From Trinickia mobilis (lineage in GTDB: Bacteria > Pseudomonadota > Gammaproteobacteria > Burkholderiales > Burkholderiaceae): a stretch of DNA of 64,000 bases. Where the stretch lies: assembly GCF_017315705.1 (NCBI RefSeq), contig NZ_JAFLRF010000020.1, positions 1-64,000 of the forward strand, written 5' to 3'. The position numbers were made by a program, and so were the translations under genes. Below the pieces are notes generated by a model. The model saw nothing but the letters and a program-made list of their open reading frames with translations. It had not been told where the DNA came from and did not search any database. Shown here in pieces: positions 25,028 to 33,349 of this stretch; positions within the stretch are counted from its first letter, which is position 1, and each line of letters opens with the position of its first letter.

Positions 25028-26002
25028 ATGGCCGCTATCTTTCTGACTGGCGCCAGCGGTTTTCTGGGCGGGCATTTGTTGCGCGAACTGCTTGCTGCGG
25101 GCCACGAGGTGCGCGCGCTTTCTCGTCGAATTGATTCCGACGCGATCATCGCCGAACAAGGCGGTATGCCGGTTCGCGCCGAGTTAGCGGATCCCACATC
25201 TCTGAATGTCGCGCTGGCCGGTTGCGAGGCGGTGTTCCATGCAGCGGCGGATACCAGCATGTGGAGATCGAGGGCAGCGATACAAACGGCCACCAATCTG
25301 CAGGGGACCCAAAACCTGCTGAGAGCGGCCGAGTCGGCCGGTGTGCAGGCCTTTGTGCACACGTCTTCGGTTGCGGCGTACTCGCACCTCGCGCGCGGGA
25401 CGCTCGATGAGTCAGTGCCGCAGCGAGGGGGCGAGAGCTGGATCAATTACGAGCGCACCAAGTTCCTTGGCGAACAGGCCGTGCGGGGCTCCAGCGTGCC
25501 GTGGATTGTCTTTAATCCCTCCCACATCCTCGGTCCGGGCGATCGTCACAACTGGGCCCGCCTCATCCTGATGGTGGACCGCGAGGCGCTACCTGGCATT
25601 CCTCCGGGCAGCGGTTCTTTTGCCGATGTACGAGAGGTCGCCAGGGCTCAGGTGCAAGCTTGGCAACGGCGACGGTTTGGCGAAGGTTATTTGGTCGGTG
25701 GCGAGCATGCAAGCTACGTCGAACTAGTGCATCGCGTGGGCGCTGTATTAGGCAAGCGCACACCTAACGATGCTACGCCGGCGTGGGCATTGATGACTTT
25801 CGCTCACCTTGCCGAAGCATCGTCGTGGCTCACTCGCAAGGAACCTGACGTGACCCCCGAAAGTGCGACGCTGGTCTGCGGAACACTCCGCGTCGATTCG
25901 ACCAAGGCCCTGCGTGAACTGGACTACGTTGAAACGTCCTTGGATCGTCTGCTTGCAGATACCGTCGCCTGGATGAGGAAGGAAGGTTTGGTCGGTCGCT
26001 GA
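25028..26002 (+). CDS. NAD-dependent epimerase/dehydratase (extended SDR)
   Basis: 324 residues, extended SDR with N-terminal TGASGFLGGHLLRELL, the VFHAAADTSMW region, and the active-site pair in YERTKFLGE (Tyr and Lys). The layout resembles dihydroflavonol 4-reductase-like and HpnA-like proteins, which act on diverse ketones or on nucleotide sugars. Nothing in the neighbourhood fixes the substrate: it stands alone between the protease unit and a secreted protein gene. No clear ribosome binding site is visible before the ATG at 25028. Confidence 0.8.
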   Translation: MAAIFLTGASGFLGGHLLRELLAAGHEVRALSRRIDSDAIIAEQGGMPVRAELADPTSLNVALAGCEAVFHAAADTSMWRSRAAIQTATNLQGTQNLLRAAESAGVQAFVHTSSVAAYSHLARGTLDESVPQRGGESWINYERTKFLGEQAVRGSSVPWIVFNPSHILGPGDRHNWARLILMVDREALPGIPPGSGSFADVREVARAQVQAWQRRRFGEGYLVGGEHASYVELVHRVGAVLGKRTPNDATPAWALMTFAHLAEASSWLTRKEPDVTPESATLVCGTLRVDSTKALRELDYVETSLDRLLADTVAWMRKEGLVGR

Positions 26003-26337
26003 TTGCAATCTTCTCGTGGGACAGCGTTCGGCCGATTTTGGCCGATCGACTTCGCTTGGTGAATTGCCGACAAGACGGGCGAGCTTCGCTCAAGACCGCA
26101 ATTCACGTCCGCATGCAAAGTCGCGCGAGCTTGTAAAGACGCAATGAGTTGCATATGTTCATCAGTTGGTCATCCTGTCCGTGCGACCATGCGAGCCGCG
26201 CCTGCAGGGTCTCGTCCACCCTCGGAGTTCCAGCGGGCAATCACTACGCGAGGTGCTCTATATCAGACAAAGACATCGGCAATAAAGAAGTAGAACGAAT
26301 CATGTGAATGATCGCTACATTCAGGAGAGCATCAGTC
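26003..26337. other. Intergenic region, no gene seen
   Basis: 335 bases. The last 60 bases are AT-richer than the surroundings and probably hold the promoter of the secreted propeller gene. No other structure seen. Confidence 0.5.
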
Positions 26338-28272
26338 ATGGTCGAAACAAAACGAATTCATGCTGCGCTCCTCGCCGCAGCGATCGCCACGATTGCGCCG
26401 GCCAGTCATGCGCACAACACCACCGACTGGCTGGCGAACACCTATGGCACCCTCGCCGCCCACGTGGGTAACACCGCGCGTTCCATGTGGGTCGCGCGCG
26501 AAGGCGCCATCTATACGGCCTCCATGTGGGACGAGTACGAGGGCGGCGTCGCAATCTACCAGAACGGCAAGAGCCTCGGCTCGATCGGCTCGCACGGCGA
26601 GTTTCAGGGCGGCGCGATCACGGGCAACGCAACGTCGATCTTCGCGGCGCTGCAGTACAGCAAGTCGTACGGCAGCGGCGCGGTGGGACGATACAACCGC
26701 GCCACCAGGACTCGCGATCTTTTCATTCAGGTCAGCGCGTGGAACAACCTGCCTCGGGTCGACGTCATCACCGGACTCGCCACGGCGGGCTCGCTCCTCT
26801 ATGCGAGCGACTTCTACGGCAATCGCGTCCGGATCTTCACCACCGACGGTGTCTGGCAGCGGGACATCAACGTCTCGGGCCCGGGCGCGCTCGCCCTGGA
26901 TGGCGCAGGCAACGTCTGGATCGCACAGAAGAGTGCGGGCACGATCGTCGAGTTCAGTCCAACCGGCGCCCTGCTGAACACCATCCAGATGCCCAGCGGG
27001 TCGCAGCCGTCGGCGCTCTATTTCGACGCGTCATCGGGGCAGCTCATGGTCGGAGACGAGGGCCCCGACATGAACATCAAGCGCTACAACCTGTCGCGCA
27101 CGCCGACGCTGGCTGGTACATTCGGCATTCAGGGCGGTTATCTCGACACCACGACGGGAATCAAAGGCCAGGTCGGCGCAAAGCGCTTCACCCGCGTCAC
27201 TGGCATCGGCAAGGATACCGCCGGTAACCTCTATGTGCTCAACAACCCGTGGGGCGGCAGCTGGGACCTCGGCCGCAACGGCGGCACCGACATTCACGCG
27301 TATGACAGTGGCGGCAACCAGCGGTGGACGCTTCAGTCCCTCAACTTCGAGGGCGTCGCTGCCCCGGACCCGGCCACGGATGGCGCCTTGTTCTACGGCG
27401 GCACCAACATCTACACCGGCAGCGCTGGAGGCACCTTCGTCGCGAACACCGTCGATCCGTTCACCTACCCGGCGGATCCGCGCGTCAACATGAGCGATAG
27501 CCAGCGCGACGAGCATTTCGGGCAACTCGTCACCGTCGGCGCTAACCGGATCCTCGTGGCGTCCGGCCAGAACCCTCCGATCTTCTACTTTTTCCATTTC
27601 AACGCGGCGCATGGCTACATCGCCATTCCGGACGCATCGATTCCGGGCGCCGCGTTCAACACGACCCGGCGTGTCACAGGCGGATTCTGCATCGACAGCA
27701 AGGGGGGCGTGTGGGCCGGTCTGGACAAGACCGGTTACATCTACCACTACCCGCTGACCGGCTTCGACGACAGCGGCAAGCCGACCTGGGGACCCGGTAT
27801 CCCCATCCGGATTCCGGAGAGCATTCAGCCGCTGACGCGCATCGTCTACCTCGCGGACAGCGACACCATGATTCTCGGACAGGGCATCGTCGGGAGTCCG
27901 GACTGGACGTCGATAGGCACGCGGATCGAGGTGTATCACGGCTGGAGCGCGGGCAACACCACCACCCCCAATCCGGTGATCAACCTCACCGACGTCGGCG
28001 CCAAGTCGATTGACGCGGCCGGCAACTATCTCTTTGTCGGCTACTGGTTCAGCAGCAACGGGCAAGCCAGGCCGAACATCGATGCCTTCAGTCTCGCTAC
28101 AGGCAACCTCGACGCCACGCTGGTCAACACCAGTATCGGTACCGTGGACGCCAGCAGCGCGGTCGATTCGATGTACGGTATCAGGGCATACCTTCGATCG
28201 ACTGGCGAGTACGTGGTCACGAAGAACAACGTCAAGGGCAACAGCATCACTGTTTATCGCTGGACGCCCTGA
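26338..28272 (+). CDS. Exported beta-propeller (NHL/SMP-30-like repeat) protein of unknown function
   Basis: 644 residues. A signal peptide (hydrophobic segment 8-22, cleavage after SHA at 25) is followed by repeated blades of the form GNVWIAQKSAGTIVEFSPTG, GNLYVLNNPWGG, GGVWAGLDKTGYIYHYP, as in NHL or SMP-30-like propellers. No membrane anchor or enzymatic motif was recognised, and only one cysteine (FCIDS) is seen in the mature part. Start at 26338 is chosen because AGGAGAG lies 10 bases upstream; an earlier ATG at 26308 would spoil the signal peptide. It stands alone between unrelated genes. A periplasmic or extracellular binding or lactonase-type role is possible but not supported further. 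Confidence 0.75.
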   Translation: MVETKRIHAALLAAAIATIAPASHAHNTTDWLANTYGTLAAHVGNTARSMWVAREGAIYTASMWDEYEGGVAIYQNGKSLGSIGSHGEFQGGAITGNATSIFAALQYSKSYGSGAVGRYNRATRTRDLFIQVSAWNNLPRVDVITGLATAGSLLYASDFYGNRVRIFTTDGVWQRDINVSGPGALALDGAGNVWIAQKSAGTIVEFSPTGALLNTIQMPSGSQPSALYFDASSGQLMVGDEGPDMNIKRYNLSRTPTLAGTFGIQGGYLDTTTGIKGQVGAKRFTRVTGIGKDTAGNLYVLNNPWGGSWDLGRNGGTDIHAYDSGGNQRWTLQSLNFEGVAAPDPATDGALFYGGTNIYTGSAGGTFVANTVDPFTYPADPRVNMSDSQRDEHFGQLVTVGANRILVASGQNPPIFYFFHFNAAHGYIAIPDASIPGAAFNTTRRVTGGFCIDSKGGVWAGLDKTGYIYHYPLTGFDDSGKPTWGPGIPIRIPESIQPLTRIVYLADSDTMILGQGIVGSPDWTSIGTRIEVYHGWSAGNTTTPNPVINLTDVGAKSIDAAGNYLFVGYWFSSNGQARPNIDAFSLATGNLDATLVNTSIGTVDASSAVDSMYGIRAYLRSTGEYVVTKNNVKGNSITVYRWTP

Positions 28273-28593
28273 TCGTGCGTTTCGTCCATGAGAGAGGTCA
28301 GCTTACGGGTAGGACCCCGGACGCTCATTGAGCGGTCTCGCGCCGGTGATCTTCGAAGCGACTGGGAGTATCGTTACTGGATGGCCGCTCGTTTCGGCCT
28401 CGTTTCCCAATCGCTCGGTTGCACGGCGGGCGGGACTTGCACCTATTGAAGCCCGGTTCGATCGAGAGCGAACGGGCCCCGAGCACGTCTGCCGAAGGTG
28501 TGCTGTTGCTGGGACGATGCTCGTTGTCAGGTCACTCGGTGGCCGATAGCCGTCAGTGATTCCTGCACGGCCAATCGAACAAAGGAGACTCGC
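28273..28593. other. Intergenic region, no gene seen
   Basis: 321 bases between the propeller gene and the His-rich gene. No gene, operator or terminator was recognised. Confidence 0.5.
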
Positions 28594-28941
28594 ATGAGCA
28601 CATGCAACGAACCTCATCACGCTCACCATGACCATCAGCATGGCCCGGGCTGCGGTCACACCGCAATTAAACATGGCGACCACATAGACTATCTGCACGA
28701 CGGCCATTTGCACCATCCGCATGGCGATCATGTAGACGAGCACAAGATCGAGGTCAGCGCAAAAAATCCGGACCAATGTACGCCAGACTGCGGTGGCCAT
28801 GAACCGGGCCATGCACACGGCCCAGGCTGCGGACACGAGCCCGTACCGCATGGCGATCATGTCGATTACCTGGTCAACGGACACCTTCATCACCCGCACG
28901 GCGATCACTGCGATGATCACGGTCCGGTGGACCTCGCCTGA
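28594..28941 (+). CDS. Histidine-rich metal-binding protein, probable zinc store or chaperone
   Basis: 115 residues, about a quarter of them histidine, with several cysteines. It is built from two similar halves: HHDHQHGPGCGH followed by HGDHIDYLHDGHLHHPHGDH, then HEPGHAHGPGCGH followed by HGDHVDYLVNGHLHHPHGDH. Such an internal duplication with HGPGCGH and HGDH repeats implies binding of several zinc or similar ions. The gene is followed 195 bases later by a COG0523 GTPase preceded by a Zur-like palindrome, so zinc homeostasis is the likely context. AAAGGAG lies correctly before the ATG. No signal peptide, so cytoplasmic. Confidence 0.8.
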   Translation: MSTCNEPHHAHHDHQHGPGCGHTAIKHGDHIDYLHDGHLHHPHGDHVDEHKIEVSAKNPDQCTPDCGGHEPGHAHGPGCGHEPVPHGDHVDYLVNGHLHHPHGDHCDDHGPVDLA

Positions 28942-28956
28942 GCGCCATTGAAACGC

Positions 28957-28990
28957 GGCGGGGAGCCGGATTCCTTGCCCCCTCCCCGCC
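28957..28990 (+). terminator. GC-rich hairpin after the His-rich gene
   Basis: GGCGGGGAG, a 16-base loop, then CTCCCCGCC: a perfect 9-bp stem 15 bases after the stop codon. No T-tract follows, so it may be a weak or Rho-assisted terminator or only an mRNA-stabilising hairpin. Confidence 0.35.
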
Positions 28991-29042
28991 TCGATAGACC
29001 CTGCTCACAAATATTTCGACTCCGCCGACTTTTGCGCATGTG

Positions 29043-29059
29043 ATGATATGTTATATCAT
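29043..29059. promoter_or_regulatory. Putative Zur box
   Basis: ATGATATGTTATATCAT: arms ATGATAT and ATATCAT around a three-base centre, 78 bases before the COG0523 GTPase start. It resembles the AT-rich palindromes bound by the zinc repressor Zur (ATGTTATA-type). Location upstream of a COG0523 gene, a classic Zur target, supports the call; a search for the zur gene and other sites would be needed to confirm. Confidence 0.5.
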
Positions 29060-29136
29060 TGCACAGACGTCATATCCGATGACCCAATCCGGCGAGAGTC
29101 AGGGCGAGGGCGGACCGTCGCCGCAAGGAGAACACG

Positions 29137-30147
29137 ATGGCAAATGCAGGCGAAGTCCGACGTATCCCGACCACGATCCTCACCGGGTTCCTCGGTGCCG
29201 GTAAAACGACATTGCTCAACCGCATTCTCACCGAGCATCACGGCGGTCGGGTTGCCGTAATCGAGAATGAGTTCGGAGAGGCCGGCATCGATAATGAGTT
29301 ACTGGTTCGGGACGGTAGCGAACAGATCATCGAAATGAACAACGGATGCATCTGTTGCACGGTGCGTGGCGACCTTATGCGGATTCTCTCGACGCTCGCG
29401 GCGCGACGCGAAGCGGGCGAGCTCGTGTTTGAACGCGTCGTTATCGAAACGACAGGGCTTGCCGATCCTGCCCCCGTCGCACAGACATTCTTTATCGACG
29501 ACGTCATCCAGGAGAAGTACCTCCTGGATGCCATCGTGACGGTGGTCGACGCGAAGCACGGTAATTCCCAACTCGATGAACATCATGAAGCCCAGGAGCA
29601 GGTTGGATTCGCAGACCGGATCCTGGTATCCAAGGTCGACCTGGCAGGCGCAGGGGAGACTGAGGAACTGATGCAGCGGCTACGCCAGATGAATCCGCGT
29701 GCGCCCATTCGGCCCGTGCATTTCGGCACGACAGATTTGACCGATCTTCTCGACATACGGAGTTTCGACCTGGACGCGATCGTCGAAATCGAGCCGGATT
29801 TTCTGGAGGACGTCTCGCACGAGCATGATGATGATGTGACGTCCTTTGTCTATCGCAACACTGCGCCACTGGATCGAGACAACGTTGAAGCGTTCTTCAG
29901 CAAAATCGTCGAGTTATACGGCGCGGACATGTTGCGCTACAAGGGCGTGCTGAGCCTCGCAGGCGAGAACAGGCGGGTTGTCTTCCAGGGTGTGCACATG
30001 ATCTTTGGCGCGGACGTCGGCGCGCCGTGGAGAAAGAACGAAGCGCGCGAGACCAGGATCGTGTTCATCGGCAAGCAATTGCCCTCGGCGCTTTTCAAGA
30101 CGGGCCTCGATGCTTGTGTCGCCGATGATCGACGAGCGCGCTCCTAG
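29137..30147 (+). CDS. COG0523 (CobW-like) GTPase, zinc-related metallochaperone
   Basis: 336 residues. P-loop GFLGAGKTT (17-25), the family metal-binding motif C71-I-C73-C74, ETTGLADP, and guanine-specificity motif SKVDL. A short acidic/His stretch (SHEHDDD) lies near residue 228, and the CobW C-terminal domain is complete. COG0523 proteins insert or deliver metal in zinc-limited cells (ZigA/YeiR types), and the Zur-like palindrome and His-rich neighbour favour that over cobalamin synthesis. AAGGAG precedes the start. The C-terminus (DDRRARS) is directly followed by gene fragments, so the original downstream genes may have been lost. Confidence 0.88.
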   Translation: MANAGEVRRIPTTILTGFLGAGKTTLLNRILTEHHGGRVAVIENEFGEAGIDNELLVRDGSEQIIEMNNGCICCTVRGDLMRILSTLAARREAGELVFERVVIETTGLADPAPVAQTFFIDDVIQEKYLLDAIVTVVDAKHGNSQLDEHHEAQEQVGFADRILVSKVDLAGAGETEELMQRLRQMNPRAPIRPVHFGTTDLTDLLDIRSFDLDAIVEIEPDFLEDVSHEHDDDVTSFVYRNTAPLDRDNVEAFFSKIVELYGADMLRYKGVLSLAGENRRVVFQGVHMIFGADVGAPWRKNEARETRIVFIGKQLPSALFKTGLDACVADDRRARS

Positions 30148-30178
30148 CGCTTATTTCAACCGCCTCGCCCACAAAAAT

Positions 30179-30325
30179 GCGGACAGGGTCGAGCAAGGCA
30201 GCGGCAGCATTATCAACATCTCCTCGACCTACGGACACGAGGGTGCCGCGGGGGCCTCTGTCTATGTCGGCAGCAAGCACGCCGTTGAAGGTATCACCAC
30301 GAGAGAGTCCGAGCTTGCGCCCCGC
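30179..30325 (+). pseudogene. Fragment of a short-chain dehydrogenase
   Basis: The translation includes SGSIINISSTYGHEGAAGAS, then VYVGSKHAVEG, the catalytic-serine and YxxxK part of an SDR (here tyrosine of VYVGSK and Lys). Nothing before or after in any frame completes the domain. It is read as a scrap of an SDR gene between the COG0523 GTPase and the truncated Old Yellow Enzyme gene, a sign of past rearrangement. A single open frame happens to link it to both neighbours, which is not taken as a real gene. Confidence 0.6.
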
Positions 30326-30496
30326 TGCCGACAACCCACCAACGTTTGCCGCTTCGACAAAAAGCCGGAAGCCGCCGAGGCTGTCCACGATATTTCCGCT
30401 TTTTTTGAAAATGATTCAACCGGTATCCCAATTATCAAGCGGGACCGGACTCCGGACAATGCGGCACATCCTCAACGAAGTCCGGAGATCAGCATC

Positions 30497-31438
30497 ATGT
30501 CGATTACCGCCTCGCCGCTTTTCACGCCTGCAGTCGTCGCCGGATGGCAGCTCGTGACCGACGCGGTCCATTCGGCAGGCGGTCGGATCTTTCTGCAACT
30601 CTGGCACGTGGGCCGCATGTCCCATCCGGATTTCCACAACGGCGAGTTGCCGGTGGCACCCTCCGCCGTTCCCTTCGACGGCCAGATCTGGAAGGTCGAC
30701 CCCGCCACCGGCATTGGCGCCATGGCCGCCTCCCCGACGCCGCGCGCACTCACCCGCGACGAGATTGACGATGTCGTGGCGGATTTCCGCCAGGCCGCTC
30801 GCAATGCACTCAACGCGGGCTTCGACGGGGTCGAGATCCACGGCGCCAATGGCTATCTCATCGACCAGTTCCTGCGTACCACGTCCAACGTGCGCACCGA
30901 CGAATACGGTGGCTCACGTGAGAACCGGCTACGTTTTCTCAAGGACGTCGTCAACGCAGTGGCGGACGAGGTGGGCGCGGAGCGCACCGCCATTCGACTC
31001 GCGCCGTTTCTGACCGCGCGTGGCATGGCGTGTCCCGACATCCTGCCGACCATCCTCGAAGCTGCCGAATTTTTGCAGGGACGCGGCATTGGCTATCTGC
31101 ATCTGGTCGAAGCGGATTGGGACGACGCGCCGCAATTCACCGAGGAATTCCGCCAGGCCATTCGCGCCCGGTTTAAGCGGCCCATCGTCGTAGCCGGTAA
31201 CTATGACAAGGCGCGCGCCGATTGGGTCGTGTCCCGCGGCTACGCCGACCTGGTCGCCTTCGGCCGGCCATTCGTCGCCAATCCAGACTTCCCGCGCCGT
31301 CTCGCCGACGGTCTGCCGCTGGCCAGCTTCGACGGCAGCACGCTGTTCGGTGGTGGTGAGCGCGGCTACACCGACTATCCCGTTGTGCCGGAAGCCGAGG
31401 CATCCGACCAGGATCGTGACGCGGTCAGCCTTTCCTGA
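30497..31438 (+). pseudogene. N-terminally truncated Old Yellow Enzyme (NemA-like alkene reductase)
   Basis: Similarity to OYE flavoproteins starts only at GWQLVTDAVHSAGGRIFLQL and continues to the end: HVGRMSHP, the H-x2-N catalytic motif in EIHGANGYLIDQF, RTDEYGGSRENR, and LVAFGRPFVANPDFPRRL. About 80-90 residues at the N-terminus, with the first barrel strand and FMN-contacting PLTR motif, are missing and replaced by unrelated sequence. Intact members have about 360 residues. The frame itself is undamaged over 310 codons, so the loss may be recent; activity is unlikely. An ATG at 30497 could be used for expression. A second, shorter OYE scrap is present at 49037-49231. Confidence 0.7.
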
Positions 31439-31494
31439 AGTCCGATGTCGTGCGCTACGCCAATGCCGGTTCATCCCGCAGCAAGGAGCAGAAA

Positions 31495-32289
31495 ATGTTT
31501 GTTTATCGCGGGTCGACCGCTTTGATTACCGGCGCATCCAAAGGGCTTGGAAAAGTCTTTGCAGAGGCCCTCGCCGCACGCGGCATGAACCTTGTGTTGG
31601 TCGCCCGATCCGGCGACGCTTTGCAGACCCTCGCGGTCGACCTGACCGCCAGGCATGGCGTGAAATCCATCGCGCTCAACGCGGACCTCGGCGATTCCAA
31701 CGCAGCCGCGCAGATCGCCGAGGAACTCGAGCGCCGCGGTGTTCAGGTAGACCTGCTGATCAACAATGCAGGGCTTGGCCTGACCGGCAGCTTCCTCTCG
31801 CACGATCTCAGGAAGAAGCAGTCCGAGATCCAGGTCAACGTTCAGGCGCTCGCCGCACTCAGCCACCTGTTTGGCAGCGGCATGGCAAAACGTGGCAGGG
31901 GCGGCATCATCAACCTCGCTTCCAACGCGAGCTTCCAACCAATCCCTTTTATGGCCACCTACGCCGCGACCAAGGCTTTCGTTCTTCACTTCAGCGAGGC
32001 GCTGCAGTTTGAACTCGCCGGAACGGGTGTCCACGTGATGGCTGCTTGCCCAGGGCCTACGGCAACGAGCTTCTTTGATGGCGTGTCGACTACTGTGTTA
32101 CCCGGGAACATGGACCGCCCGGAATCGGTGGTTCAGAAAACGCTCGATGCCTTTGACCGCAGGAAAGCCGTCGTTTATCCGGGGCGGGCCAGCGTGAGAG
32201 CCGCTACCTGGTTGTCGCGGTTGCTGCCTCGAGCGCTCGTGGTTCGCATCGCGGCAATGGCCAGCGGCAAGATGGGGCTCCACGGCTGA
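31495..32289 (+). CDS. Short-chain dehydrogenase, DltE/YqjQ-like
   Basis: 264 residues: TGASKGLGKVFAEALAARG for NAD(P) binding, NNAGLGLTGSF, catalytic Ser in INLASNAS and YAATK (Tyr, Lys). The pattern with C-terminal hydrophobic segment PRALVVRIAAMASG is that of the DltE-like/hydroxysteroid dehydrogenase-like SDRs. AAGGAG is six bases before the ATG at 31495; the longer frame from 31450 has no start signal. It follows the truncated OYE gene by 56 bases and may once have been co-transcribed with it. Substrate unknown. Confidence 0.85.
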   Translation: MFVYRGSTALITGASKGLGKVFAEALAARGMNLVLVARSGDALQTLAVDLTARHGVKSIALNADLGDSNAAAQIAEELERRGVQVDLLINNAGLGLTGSFLSHDLRKKQSEIQVNVQALAALSHLFGSGMAKRGRGGIINLASNASFQPIPFMATYAATKAFVLHFSEALQFELAGTGVHVMAACPGPTATSFFDGVSTTVLPGNMDRPESVVQKTLDAFDRRKAVVYPGRASVRAATWLSRLLPRALVVRIAAMASGKMGLHG

Positions 32290-32298
32290 ACGCAAGCA

Positions 32299-33249
32299 CT
32301 AGCGCCGGACGCTGCGCGCCTTCTTCTTCGAGGACGCGGACTCCCGGTGCGGCCGCTGTGCGTCGGCGTGTTCGCGGATCATGTCAATTAGCGCGCGCAA
32401 TCCGGCTGGCACATGACGGCGGCCCGGATAATACAGGCAGAGGCCGTCGAGCGGAGGCGTCCAGTCTTCCAGCACGCGCATCAGCGTGCCCGCCTGCAGA
32501 TCTGCGGCGACGTTCCACTCGGTCAGATATGTGAGCCCGAGACCCGCGCGCGCGGCGTCCAGCATGAGACCCGGTTCGTCGAGCGTCAGCGAGCCTTTTC
32601 CGTCGATACGCACTGCTTCGCCATGCCGCTCGAATTCCCATTGATAAATCGCGCCACTCGGCATCCGAGTGCGAATGCAAAGGTGCGCGTTCAAATCGGC
32701 AGGCGTACGCGGCGGTTTATGTCGTGCGAAGTACCCCGGGCTGCCAACCACGGCGAAGCGCAGTTTATGGCCGAACGGTACCGCGATCATATCTTGTGGT
32801 ACCAACTCGGCAAGACGGATACCCGCATCGAATCCTTCGACGACGATATCGATCAGCCGTCCTTCGGTCACGATATCGAGCTTCATGTCCGGATAGCGCT
32901 GCAGGAACGCGATAAAGATCGGCATCGCTTGCCTGGCGGCGCCTGCCGACGTATTGATGCGTAACGTGCCCGACAGCGTGTCACTAAAACTGCTTGCTTG
33001 TTCGATCGCGACGCGGATCGTCGAAAGTGCGGGCGCGACGCTGTCGACGAATTGCGCGCCCGCTTCCGATAACGACACGCTGCGTGTCGTGCGATTGAAG
33101 AGCCGCACGCCGATGCGGGCCTCGAGCGCGGCCACCGTGTGACTGAGCGCAGACGTCGAGACGCCCAGTTCGGTCGCGGCCGCGCGAAAGCTGCGATGCC
33201 GCGCGACGGCCAGCACCGCTTCCAGTTCGCTCAGACCTGACGTTTTCAT
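32299..33249 (-). CDS. LysR-family transcriptional regulator
   Basis: 316 residues. N-terminal helix-turn-helix LEAVLAVARHRSFRAAATELGVSTSALSHTVAALEARIG and an effector-binding domain in the style of the CrgA/AphB subgroup (SLSEAGAQFVDSVAPALSTI, FIAFLQRYPDMKLDIVTEGRL). The C-terminus is basic (SSKKKARSVRR). It is transcribed divergently from the aldehyde dehydrogenase gene with 100 bases between the starts, so it most likely regulates that gene in response to an aldehyde or its precursor. Confidence 0.88.
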   Translation of the reverse strand: MKTSGLSELEAVLAVARHRSFRAAATELGVSTSALSHTVAALEARIGVRLFNRTTRSVSLSEAGAQFVDSVAPALSTIRVAIEQASSFSDTLSGTLRINTSAGAARQAMPIFIAFLQRYPDMKLDIVTEGRLIDIVVEGFDAGIRLAELVPQDMIAVPFGHKLRFAVVGSPGYFARHKPPRTPADLNAHLCIRTRMPSGAIYQWEFERHGEAVRIDGKGSLTLDEPGLMLDAARAGLGLTYLTEWNVAADLQAGTLMRVLEDWTPPLDGLCLYYPGRRHVPAGLRALIDMIREHADAQRPHRESASSKKKARSVRR

Positions 33250-33349
33250 TGTCCCGAATTATTCAATACCGCATGCGAAATTGTACGGCTAGTCGACGCA
33301 ATGGCATGGGTCTATCTTTTGCCGATCAAAATGCCTTCCAGGAGCAGCC

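Noticed and set aside
27031-28065. Minus-strand frame of about 340 codons opposite the propeller gene
   Set aside because: Low-complexity Val/Arg/Asp translation typical for antisense frames; the plus-strand gene has a signal peptide and repeated blades.
30005-31438. Single 477-codon protein joining the GTPase end, SDR piece and OYE piece
   Set aside because: The parts belong to unrelated families and the start lies inside the GTPase gene; treated as two pseudogene fragments.
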